13,536 nt of DNA from Candidatus Omnitrophica bacterium 4484_49 (lineage in GTDB: Bacteria > Omnitrophota > Gorgyraeia > Kaelpiales > Kaelpiaceae), in contig NATI01000051.1 in the NCBI GenBank assembly GCA_002085265.1, positions 1 through 13,536 on the forward strand. Reading direction: 5' to 3'. The position numbers and the translations under genes are program-made. The notes under the pieces were generated by a model that did not search any database, was not told the origin of the DNA, and saw only the letters and a list, made by a program, of their open reading frames with translations. The number at the start of each line of letters is the position of its first letter. Position 1 is the stretch's first letter. Shown here in pieces: positions 1-9,200 of the stretch.

Positions 1-1
1 T

Positions 2-709
2 CATTTAAGAACTAAAGGAGTTATTTACACTTTCATAAAAACCTGGGAATATATTTTATATAAGCTCAGGGAGCGCAAAAGTAAATTCAGGCCAGTAACC
101 GTAAAAGAAAATGACCTCTGGTTGGTTTCCAATCCTAAAGGGGTGAAATTTGGTTATGGAGAGAAAGAATTAACCGTAAATGTTGGACTTCACACCAGTG
201 TGAAATGTGTTGAAAAACTTCATAATTCTACTCAGGCAGATTGGGAATTTGAAGAAATTAATCAGGAGTTAATTGCGAAACAAAGATGGTGGAATTTACC
301 GATGCATCAGATATGGTATATCACTCTTAGCAAAAATAAAATTTCCTGGACTATAATTCTGAATGTAGAAAATATTATGATTTTAGAGGAGATAAAAGCA
401 GGTATTTTAACAAATGGTGACTATAAAAACATTACAATAAATGGGAAAAGGTACCAATTCCCTGAATCATACAACTGGGAATTATTAGGGGGCTGGCAAG
501 ATAAGAATTCTCTTATATTACAAGGCAATTCTCCTATTCCAGATATAAGATTTGAGGTTCGAAAATCACTTTTTCCTATATCTCTTATTGCCCAGAATAC
601 CGACAATCATCTCAGGGGACGCCTGGTTCAAATCGGGATATTTACACCTGTGGAACTACCTGCTGGAAGATATGAATTGGTTGAATTAAGAATGGAATTA
701 TTATATTAG
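2..709 (+). CDS. Unknown protein, C-terminal part with beta-rich domain (5' partial)
   Basis: The reading frame is open from the first bases of the window to the TAG at 707-709. The gene therefore starts upstream, and the TTG at 122 is not a convincing start. The first ~35 visible residues are basic and helix-like (KTWEYILYKLRERKSKF) and resemble a linker after a catalytic domain. The remaining ~195 residues alternate short hydrophobic and polar stretches with many aromatics (WWNLP, WELLGGW) and end in ELPAGRYELVELRMELL, which suggests a beta-sandwich. I do not recognise the family. A carbohydrate-associated accessory domain is possible given the neighbours, but no catalytic motif is visible. 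The stop is one base before the ATG of the next gene, so the two are probably co-transcribed and translationally coupled. Confidence is high that it is coding and low on function. Confidence 0.8.
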   Translation, partial: HLRTKGVIYTFIKTWEYILYKLRERKSKFRPVTVKENDLWLVSNPKGVKFGYGEKELTVNVGLHTSVKCVEKLHNSTQADWEFEEINQELIAKQRWWNLPMHQIWYITLSKNKISWTIILNVENIMILEEIKAGILTNGDYKNITINGKRYQFPESYNWELLGGWQDKNSLILQGNSPIPDIRFEVRKSLFPISLIAQNTDNHLRGRLVQIGIFTPVELPAGRYELVELRMELLY

Positions 710-710
710 T

Positions 711-3182
711 ATGAAGATTCTTTTAGTAAACATGCCCTGGAAATCAGGTGGCCTGTGGGGAGTAAGAGCCGGTTCACGCTGGCCTCACCTCAGACACCCT
801 TTAGGAGAAAAAGATTATCTGCCTTATCCATTTTTTCTGGGATATGCCACGGCATTATTGAGACAAAATGGATATGATGCGAAATTAATTGATGCCATTG
901 CTGAGAAAATCGAGGTTCCAGAATTTTTAAAACTGGTAGAAAGAGAAAAGCCAGATCTTATAGTGGCTGAAACTTCTACACCATCTTTGAATTATGATCT
1001 TATGTTACTTCAAAGACTTCGAGATATTGCCCCTGTGGTTGTTTGTGGTCCTGAGTATAATATCCGTCAGGAAGTATTTCTGAAAAAAAATTCTTTTATA
1101 GATTATGTAATGGTTGGAGAGTACGAGTATACTCTTCTGGAGTTAGTTGAAAATCTGGAGACAGAGCGTGGGCTTTCTCAAATAAAGGGGCTGATTTTCC
1201 GTAAAGATGGTGAAGTTTATTATAACGGTTTAAGAGAACTTATAAAAGATTTAGACCAATTACCGTGGCCGTGGAGAAAAGATTTACCCATGGAATGCTA
1301 TGTAGATGCTCCTGGAGGTATGCCTTTACCATGTGCTCAGATGTGGACATCTCGAGGATGTCCCTACAGGTGTATTTTCTGTCTCTGGCCCCATATCATG
1401 TATCATGGTAATAGTTACAGAATGCGAGATCCTGAAAAGGTTGTGGATGAAATGGAATTCCTTATTAAGGAGATGAAATTCAGATCAATATATATAGATG
1501 ACGATACTACAAATGTAAACAAGAAAAATCTTATCCAAATTGCTAACGAAATTAAAAGAAGAAAGTTGAAATTTCCATGGGCTATAATGGCACGTCCTGA
1601 TTTAATGGATAAAGAACTGCTTAGGGTCCTTCGTTCAGCAGGGTTGTACGCTGTTAAATATGGGGTGGAATCAGCAGAACAGAAAATACTGGACTTAGCC
1701 AGTAAAAATATGAACTTGGAATATGCTCTGGAAATGATTAGATACACACAGAAACTGGGTATCAAAACTCATCTTACCTTTACTTTTGGTCTACCTGGTG
1801 AGACAAGAGAGAGTATTCAGAAAACCATCAACCTTGCTTTAAAATTAAACCCTTATTCTGTCCAGTTTTCAATCAATACTCCATTTCCTGGGACCACATA
1901 TTATTCTCAATTAAAAGCAAAGGGTTGGAAGGAACCGGAGGACTGGAGTTTGTTTGACGGCCATAAAGCAGCGGTTATAGAATCTGAGGAGTTGAGTAAA
2001 GAGTACTTGGAGGATGTGTTAAATAAGGCATACAAGTTGTGGTTTGAACATAAACACCAAGAATTAATGCGTAAATCTATATGGCAGGAGGCAAAAACAT
2101 TTTATCAATTATCAAAACTTTATGGATTAAAGTTTGCCCGGGAGAAAAAGGGTGCTTATCTTCAGATAAAGAGGCAACTACAAACTGAGGCTAAACAGGG
2201 AAAAAAATCACAGGAGAAAAATACTGATTTTATAAAAGGCATCTTAAGCGGTAGAGAAGCCTATACCGGACCACAAGTGGTGGTGTTGGACCTTACCGAT
2301 AAATGTAATCTCAACTGTATTGGATGCTGGCTCCATTCACCACTTATAAAAAGAGGTGAGAAGAAATTAGATAAGTCTTTAGATACCAAATGTGTAAAGA
2401 ACCTTATAGATGAATTTTCGAAATTAAATGTTCAGGAGATTCAACTTTCTGGAGGAGGAGAGCCATTACTGCATCCTGATATTTTTGAAATTATAGCTTA
2501 TATTAAAAGTAAGGGAATGAAATGTCAGTTAATTACTAATTTCACCCTGCTGAATAAACACAAAATAGATAAGATAATCTCTCTGGGGTTAGACAATATA
2601 ACAATCAGTTTATGGGCGGGTGATTTTGATACCTATCAGAAGGTCCATCCTGGAGTGGATAAGAAGGTTTTCCTCAATATAGAATCTAATCTTAAGTATC
2701 TCATCAAAACCAGAGGAGATAAACCGCTGGTGAGAATTTACAATGTGATTTCCAGTCTGAATTATAAAAACATTCCTCAAATGCTTAATTTTGCTTTAAA
2801 AACAGGAGCAGATTTCCTGGAATTCCAACTAATGGACCCTATCCCAGATGTTACCGAGCATCTGCTTCTAAACCCCAGTCAGGCAGAAGAGGTGAGAAAT
2901 ATAATAGCAGAATTGAAAGGAAGACAAGATTATGTTTCGGATTTTATTTCCGATGAGGAAATTCTTGACTATGAGCATCCCTGGCATAAAAGAGAACTGA
3001 AAGATTTCGGAAGATTTGTGAAGGGTCACGACAAAAACTTTACATTGATAAATGGTATAAGACAGGCTCGCTGCAGAAATGGGAAGTTTAGTATAATTAG
3101 GAAACCAGAACCTCCCCATAATGTCAGGAATGTGAAGTATTACTTTGACCAAGAGAGTTGTAAAAATTGTAAATTTTGCTGA
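711..3182 (+). CDS. Two-module radical SAM protein: cobalamin-binding-type radical SAM plus a second radical SAM domain
   Basis: 823 residues starting at ATG 711. Residues ~1-150 form a Rossmann-like cobalamin-binding-type domain (MKILLVNMPW, YDAKLIDAI, VGEYEYTLLELV). It lacks a DxHxxG motif, as is common in class B radical SAM enzymes. The first cluster motif is C217-x3-C221-x2-C224 (RGCPYRCIFC). Its barrel continues through YIDDDTTNVN, YGVESAEQ and FTFGLPGE to about residue 430. A charged helical linker (430-505) leads to a second module: GREAYTGPQ, then C532-x3-C536-x2-C539 (CNLNCIGCW) and the SAM-binding GGGEP at 581-585. The tail is cysteine-rich (RCRNGKF, then C817, C820, C823) and stops abruptly. 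The next gene opens in another frame with the missing half of a SPASM-like domain, so this is probably the 5' part of a broken larger gene. Class B enzymes do methylations and rearrangements. The substrate is unknown; the glycosyltransferase context suggests a glycan or lipid. Confidence 0.93.
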   Translation: MKILLVNMPWKSGGLWGVRAGSRWPHLRHPLGEKDYLPYPFFLGYATALLRQNGYDAKLIDAIAEKIEVPEFLKLVEREKPDLIVAETSTPSLNYDLMLLQRLRDIAPVVVCGPEYNIRQEVFLKKNSFIDYVMVGEYEYTLLELVENLETERGLSQIKGLIFRKDGEVYYNGLRELIKDLDQLPWPWRKDLPMECYVDAPGGMPLPCAQMWTSRGCPYRCIFCLWPHIMYHGNSYRMRDPEKVVDEMEFLIKEMKFRSIYIDDDTTNVNKKNLIQIANEIKRRKLKFPWAIMARPDLMDKELLRVLRSAGLYAVKYGVESAEQKILDLASKNMNLEYALEMIRYTQKLGIKTHLTFTFGLPGETRESIQKTINLALKLNPYSVQFSINTPFPGTTYYSQLKAKGWKEPEDWSLFDGHKAAVIESEELSKEYLEDVLNKAYKLWFEHKHQELMRKSIWQEAKTFYQLSKLYGLKFAREKKGAYLQIKRQLQTEAKQGKKSQEKNTDFIKGILSGREAYTGPQVVVLDLTDKCNLNCIGCWLHSPLIKRGEKKLDKSLDTKCVKNLIDEFSKLNVQEIQLSGGGEPLLHPDIFEIIAYIKSKGMKCQLITNFTLLNKHKIDKIISLGLDNITISLWAGDFDTYQKVHPGVDKKVFLNIESNLKYLIKTRGDKPLVRIYNVISSLNYKNIPQMLNFALKTGADFLEFQLMDPIPDVTEHLLLNPSQAEEVRNIIAELKGRQDYVSDFISDEEILDYEHPWHKRELKDFGRFVKGHDKNFTLINGIRQARCRNGKFSIIRKPEPPHNVRNVKYYFDQESCKNCKFC

Positions 3183-3187
3183 TGAAA
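3159..3187 (+). other. Frame break inside a SPASM-like domain (joins the genes at 711 and 3187)
   Basis: Upstream, the frame of the gene at 711 reads SCKNCKFC and meets tandem TGA codons at 3180-3185. The downstream frame (+1 relative to it) reads KIVNFADEMTLGNIKDKSF across the same bases. That matches the middle of a SPASM domain: the complete modules in this window have SCLKSHRFPVGNL, CCRGANYPMGNI and CCMDWKKEMVLGNV at the equivalent place. The downstream frame has no in-frame stop back to TGA 3133-3135 and no recognisable ribosome binding site before ATG 3187. The run of five A at 3162-3166 is a candidate site, because one extra A there would fuse SC to KIVNFADEM. However, the first gene also lacks the PCYxGWxFARI segment seen in the later modules, so a somewhat larger deletion is equally possible. 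Confidence 0.6.
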
Positions 3188-6100
3188 TGACATTGGGAAA
3201 TATAAAAGATAAAAGTTTTTCTGAAGTCTGGTTTTCTTCTTCTTATAATGAGTTTAGACATAAATGTAAATATTTACCTAAGTGTGATGACTTTTTTAAA
3301 TCTATAAACTGTTATAAGGTATGTGATAATCTGGGAATGAATCTCGCAATTCATAAGGAGGTTCTGAAGAATATAAAACAGATTCCAGTATCTTCTAAAA
3401 TAGAGATACAGAAAAATAAAATAGTTATCCCCGCTCGTAGTTATCATTATGGGAATCTAAATCGCGACGGGAATATTTTTGGTAAAAATCTGGTTATAGA
3501 TGGAGGAGAAAAATTTGGATACGCATTGTATAAATTTTCAGTACCAGACTCCAGCAAATACGAACTTTGGACAAAATATGCAGCGGAAATTCCTCGTCCT
3601 GTTAATTTGACTTTGGACGGAAAATATTTGGGAAAAATAGCAAAGACAACAACCGGTGGATGGACTGCAAGACATCTCAAGTATTTCCAGGAGATGGATG
3701 TTTTTCTGGAAAAAGGCGAGCATACTATAGAACTATTCTCTCCTGATTGTTTTCCCCATTTGGAGAGAATTGAACTCCGGAAAAAAGAAAAAAAGTCTCA
3801 AAAGTTTTATGCTGATCCTGCTTGCGTGTATAAGACTCGCAAGCCCTTAAGTTTATTTAGGGAATCACTTCATACCCATGGATTAAAATTTACTTTAGCC
3901 AGGACTGCAAAGTTTTTAAAACCACGAAATATAATAAACAATTATCTGGATATAATTGGAATTCTGGATGGGAGATATGGATATAAAGGCCCTTTTCATG
4001 TTCAGATAGATTTGACCAACACCTGTAATAACAATTGTATAGGTTGCTGGTGTAATTCTCCACTTCTGGAAGAAAAAAGGATGCCTCCCGAAGTTAAATC
4101 TCTGTATCTTCCTGTCGACGTAGTCAAGGAACTGCTTGATGAAATTAAGGCTTTAGGAGCCAGCGAGGTTTACTATTCAGGAGGAGGGGAACCATTTACT
4201 CACCCTGATATTATGGAAATTTTAGAATACACCAAAAAGTTAGGCCTTACCTGTTATGTTAACACCAATTTTACCCTTATTGATAAAGATAAAATAGATA
4301 GATTAATTTCTGCTGGAATTGACCACCTCACTGTAAGTATATGGGCAGGGACAGCTGAAACTTATGCCCGCACTCATCCTAACAAGAATGAATCCACATT
4401 CTATGATATTAAAGAAAGACTGCAATATTTAAATACCAGAAAAATAGAAAAACCCTATATAAAACTTTATGAGGTTATCTTTACCATGAATTATCAGGAA
4501 ATAAGAGAAATGATAGATTTTGCTCGAGTTACAGGTTGTGAATCGGTAGAGTTCACTTTGATAGATACCATTCCTGGCAAAACAGATAAATTAGCCCTTA
4601 AACCATCTGAGACTGCTGTATTGTATAAAATATGTAAGGAAATAGAAAAAGAACTAACTCCAGATTTTAATTATCATGGTGTGCATCTTTTCAGATTTGA
4701 TCAATTTATAAGAAGAATCAGTGATGAACATGATGTAGTTGAAGCTAAATATGACCGCAATATTATTGACTCTATTCCCTGTTATATAGGCTGGTTATTT
4801 GCTCGAATTTTACCTGATGGCAATGTAAATTCCTGTCTGAAATCTCATAGATTTCCTGTGGGTAATCTTTATGAAAAAACATTCTCTGAAATATGGAATT
4901 CCAATCCTCAGATGTATTTTCGTCAGAAGACATTATGTTACAAAAAAGAAGACCGCTTTTTCCGACTGATTGGTAACGATCCCGATATTCAGGAAGCCGG
5001 ATGCTATAAGAGTTGTGATGACATCGGAAGGAATCTCCACATGCATAAGAAAATTATGTCTCTGACTAAACCTGAACTATTGTTATTGAAGTTGATAGCA
5101 AAATATAAAAAATCTCAAATGGAAAAAAGAAGGGAAAGATTGGTTCTTTATCGTAAGGAATTGCCATCCATCGATGACAAGGTTATTTTAGGAATAATTG
5201 ATGGTAGGAAAGCATATCAGGGGCCGGAACATGTGGTGGTAGATTTAACTAATAGATGCCAGTTAAAATGTATTAGTTGCTGGTTATATTCCCCTTATTT
5301 AAGACAAAGTAAACCCTCTCCAGAGTGGTTGAAACAAACAATACCATTGGAAATAATGAATAAATGTATTCAGGAACTTTCAGATTTAGGACTCAAAATA
5401 ATAAGATTCACAGGAGGGGGAGAGCCATTATTATATCCGAAAATTTTAGAACTTATAGAACTGGCAAAAAGTAAGGGAATTAAAACCTGTGTAACCACCA
5501 ATTTCTATGGTCTCAGTGATGATTTTGTTAAGGAATTGTTAAAATTAAATTTGGATGAACTGGCTGTAAGTCTGTGGGCAGGAGATCCCGATACTTACAC
5601 AAAACTACATCCCGGCACCAAACCAGAGGATTTTTTAAAAATAAAGGAACAACTATATTATTACAATACTCATAAAAACAATACTAAAGTAACAATAGCC
5701 AATGTAATTTGTAATTTAAACCACAACAATGTATTTAAGATGGCAGAATTGGCAAAGGAAGTAAAGGCTGATGCTGTATATTATACCTTGGTAGATGTAT
5801 TTAAAGAAGAAACCGATTTTCTGGTTTTGAGAGAAAATGATTATATTGAACTGGAAAAAGAGTTCCAAATAACTGAGAAATATTTGAAAGACAATTGTAT
5901 TGAGATAGAAAATTTGAATGGATTTAAAGAAAGGATTGCTTCTTACAGTCAGACTGCAGAGTATGATAGGAGAAGAATTGATTCTATCCCCTGTTATGTG
6001 GGATGGTTTTTTGCTCGCATTTTAGCCAATGGGGAAGTGGTTCCCTGTTGCCGGGGGGCAAATTATCCCATGGGAAACATAAATAAATTGTCATTTTCTG

Positions 6101-6261
6101 AAATATGGTTTTCTAAAAAATATAATGGCTTCCGTTCACGAGCAAAATATCTCAAAAAGGATCAACCATATTTCTGGAAAATGAACTGTTATAAAGAATG
6201 TGATAATTTCATGCATAATCAGGATATACATTGCAGAGTAAATAGGATTCACCGCCAGTAA
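3187..6261 (+). CDS. Double radical SAM/SPASM protein with a carbohydrate-binding-module-like domain (probable 3' part of a split gene)
   Basis: Counted from ATG 3187, the protein is 1024 residues; the frame is open upstream to 3136, with a TTG at 3145. Residues 1-50 are the distal half of a SPASM-like domain (LGNIKDKSFSEVW, C42-x3-C46 in CYKVCDN) with no proximal half. Residues ~72-200 look like a CBM6/CBM35-type beta-sandwich (YELWTKYAAE, LTLDGKYLG, TTGGW, LEKGEHTIELF). Two complete modules follow. The first has GRYGYKGP, C280-x3-C284-x2-C287 (CIGCW), GGGEP 332-336, and SPASM cysteines C532, C550, C606 and C610. The second has GRKAYQGPE, C691-x3-C695-x2-C698 (CISCW), GGGEP 743-747, and C936, C954, C955, C1001 and C1005. 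SPASM domains bind auxiliary iron-sulfur clusters used in peptide, protein and sugar modification. Having a sugar-binding-like domain in the same chain favours a glycan substrate, which is inference. No other start has a good ribosome binding site. Confidence 0.9.
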   Translation: MTLGNIKDKSFSEVWFSSSYNEFRHKCKYLPKCDDFFKSINCYKVCDNLGMNLAIHKEVLKNIKQIPVSSKIEIQKNKIVIPARSYHYGNLNRDGNIFGKNLVIDGGEKFGYALYKFSVPDSSKYELWTKYAAEIPRPVNLTLDGKYLGKIAKTTTGGWTARHLKYFQEMDVFLEKGEHTIELFSPDCFPHLERIELRKKEKKSQKFYADPACVYKTRKPLSLFRESLHTHGLKFTLARTAKFLKPRNIINNYLDIIGILDGRYGYKGPFHVQIDLTNTCNNNCIGCWCNSPLLEEKRMPPEVKSLYLPVDVVKELLDEIKALGASEVYYSGGGEPFTHPDIMEILEYTKKLGLTCYVNTNFTLIDKDKIDRLISAGIDHLTVSIWAGTAETYARTHPNKNESTFYDIKERLQYLNTRKIEKPYIKLYEVIFTMNYQEIREMIDFARVTGCESVEFTLIDTIPGKTDKLALKPSETAVLYKICKEIEKELTPDFNYHGVHLFRFDQFIRRISDEHDVVEAKYDRNIIDSIPCYIGWLFARILPDGNVNSCLKSHRFPVGNLYEKTFSEIWNSNPQMYFRQKTLCYKKEDRFFRLIGNDPDIQEAGCYKSCDDIGRNLHMHKKIMSLTKPELLLLKLIAKYKKSQMEKRRERLVLYRKELPSIDDKVILGIIDGRKAYQGPEHVVVDLTNRCQLKCISCWLYSPYLRQSKPSPEWLKQTIPLEIMNKCIQELSDLGLKIIRFTGGGEPLLYPKILELIELAKSKGIKTCVTTNFYGLSDDFVKELLKLNLDELAVSLWAGDPDTYTKLHPGTKPEDFLKIKEQLYYYNTHKNNTKVTIANVICNLNHNNVFKMAELAKEVKADAVYYTLVDVFKEETDFLVLRENDYIELEKEFQITEKYLKDNCIEIENLNGFKERIASYSQTAEYDRRRIDSIPCYVGWFFARILANGEVVPCCRGANYPMGNINKLSFSEIWFSKKYNGFRSRAKYLKKDQPYFWKMNCYKECDNFMHNQDIHCRVNRIHRQ

Positions 6262-6268
6262 TATAATT

Positions 6269-9200
6269 ATGAGATTCCCCAATTATATAATGATTCAGAC
6301 TGTATCCGGTTGCAATGCCAGTTGTAAGTTTTGTCCCTATCCTTATATTCGAGAACATATCCCATTTTGTAAGATGGATAATAACACTTTTAGAAAAATA
6401 ATCGATGAATGCTCCCATCATAAAAATATTAAAGTGATAATGCCCTATCTTATGAACGAACCCCTTCTGGATAGAAATCTTCCTGAAAAAATAGGTTATA
6501 TTAAAGCAAAAGTCCCCTGGGCTAAAGTTCACATTTTAACTAATGGCTCTCTTTTGGATAAAGAGTTTGCTCTCTCTTTAATAAAAAGTGGTATTGACTG
6601 GATAGGATTCAGTTTCCATGGGATTTATCCTCACACTATAGAGGAAGTTATGGGGGTAGATTATCAGGTTACTTTAAATAATATCTTAAACTTTATCGAG
6701 ACCGCCAAGATGTCTAGGAAGGATGTGTCAGAATATATCATGATTACATTCCTTCAGCACTCCGGGCTCTCCTCAACAGAGAAGGAAGATACCTTTAAAT
6801 TCTGGAAGGAAAGAGGGATAACCCGGATAAGTTTTTATAATAGCCCCATTTCCAGAGCGGGTAATGTACCAGTTCTTCCTGGAGTCAGAAATGAAAAAAT
6901 CTACGGTTGCAATTCTATCTGGACGGAAGAGATGATTCATATTTTAGCTGATGGAAGCGTTGTCCTGTGCTGTATGGACTGGAAAAAGGAGATGGTATTG
7001 GGTAATGTGGAAAAATCCAGTATCGAGGAAATATGGAATTCGGAGTTATTCCGAGATACCTGGAAGCAAATAAGGGGTGAGAACCCTCCTTCCAGAAATT
7101 TAATATGTTTGCGATGCGAATGTGCTAAAACTCAACCAGATACCCTCGAGAATAAAATTCTGCTGATCTTGCCTCCACCCTGGGGATATGAAACCCCTCC
7201 TGTGGGTTTGGGTGTAATATCTGAAGTTCTGGAAGAAAAAGGATATGAAGTAGAAGTTTTAGATTTGAACATTCTTCTTTATTCCCGTGTTACCTCTGAA
7301 CACAAATATTACTGGCGAATGGATCAGTCCCTTCACTGGAAAGAACCTGATTTTTTAAACAGCCTCAGGATGAAATATCCTTATATATTTCGGGAATTAG
7401 AAGAGAGACTAAAACAAGACAGGTCTAAAGTTGTCGGGTTTTCGATACCAACTAATTGCATGTATCCCATGGTGAAATGGGCTGTGGATATTTTAAAATC
7501 CCAGTATCCCCAAAGGTTTATAATAGTGGGAGGGGCATCGGTAAGTATTGAAGAACAAAGAGAGGAATTACTTGCTGACACAAAAGATAAGATAGATGTT
7601 GTGGTTATAGGAGAAGGGGAATCTGCTATAATAAATTTAGTAGAAAATATATTCAAAAATAAGTCTATAAATGATATTCCCAATGTTTTAATTCTCAGGG
7701 ACGGAAATGAAATTTTAAGCAAAACTGATTCCATATTTCGTCTCGACGACTTTCCTTTTCCCAAATTTAAAAAATTTCCCTTACATCTTTACAGTGTTCA
7801 GGAAAGCTTAGCAGTAGAATGGTCGCGGGGTTGTATAGGTAAATGTAAATTTTGCGACTTCAGGGTGGTGACCAATTTCTATAAAAAGAAATCTCCAGAT
7901 AGAATAGTAGAAGAATTGGAATACTATGTCAGAAATCTAAATAAAAAACACTTCTCAGTTGTTGATTCTTCAGTGAACGGAGATGTTAAATGGCTGGAAA
8001 GAATCTGTGAAGAGTTAATTAGAAGAAATTTGAAAATTCAACTTACAGGCCTCGCTATTCCCAAACCTGATACTTCACTGAGATTACTAAAAAAGATGAA
8101 AAAGGCCGGATTTTACAGGTTGGAATACGGAGTGGAGAGTGGAGCCGATAAGATTTTGAAAGCCATGGGAAAATATTTTAATTCCCAGGAAGCATCACGA
8201 GTGTTACAGAATACCAAAAAAGTGGGAATCAAAAATGTAGTTTATTTTATCGTGGGTTATCCTGGAGAAGAAGAAGAGGACTTTCGGGAAACACTGGAAT
8301 TTATTCGTGCTAATAAAGAACATATAGACATGGTCAAATCTGTAAATCCATTGTATCTTATGGCCGGGTCAGAACTTTATTCCCAGAGAAAAAAATATAA
8401 CATAAATTTACCTCAAGATAATCCTGATGTATACTGGTATATTGAAGATAAAAACACGTTCAATTTACGTATGGAGCGGGTTAAAAAAGTTCAGGATCTA
8501 TTAAAAGAACTTAAAATTCCATATACTACTGAAGCCACTGCTTTGCCTGAGGGAGTGAATAGAAGGAGAGGGGGGAAGAAGAGAGAAGCGGATATCGTCT
8601 TAGTTACCACTCCCCCGTGGGGGATAAACAATCCTCCTGTGGGATTGGCTTATTTAGCCAGCTATCTTCGCAAACATGGATATCATCCCCAAGTTTTTGA
8701 TTTTAATATCCAATTCTACCATAGCGGAAAAGAAGAATTTCAACATTTGTGGCATGTGGAGAATAAGAACTTCTGGAAGGATAAGACATGGTTTAATCTC
8801 CTTAAGAAAATTTTTCAAAGGGAAATAGAAGAAAGTGTAGAAAAAATTTTAGAGACCCAGTCTCCTATAATCGGTTTCTCGGTTGTAGATCCCAAAGAGA
8901 ATCTTACCATTGAATTTATTAAAAGGATAAAGGAGAAAGACAAGAAGAGGAAAATTATTTTGGGAGGACCGGCTTGTTTGACTCCTCACTCTAGAGAGGT
9001 TTTCACTAATGAGATTGGTGATTTAATTGATTATTTTGTTCCCGGGGAAGGAGAAGAAACTCTGCTTCATATAATAAAAAATAACTGTCAGGGGAAAATA
9101 GAAGGGACAATTTTCAAAGAGGATAATACCTGGAAATACATCCCTCGTGCTCGTATAGATAATCTGAATCAGATTCCGTTTCCCACCTATGAGGATTTTG

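Noticed and set aside
122..709. Start of the first gene at TTG 122
   Set aside because: The frame is open to the left edge with plausible coding sequence, so the gene simply begins outside the window.
3177..3185. Selenocysteine or stop readthrough at the TGA ending the gene at 711
   Set aside because: Two TGA codons follow each other in frame (3180-3185), and the homologous continuation is in a different frame, so readthrough would not restore the domain.
3145..3187. TTG at 3145 as the true start of the second large gene
   Set aside because: It would overlap the previous gene by 38 bases, has no clear ribosome binding site, and falls in the middle of a domain that needs upstream sequence. 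A frame break explains it better.
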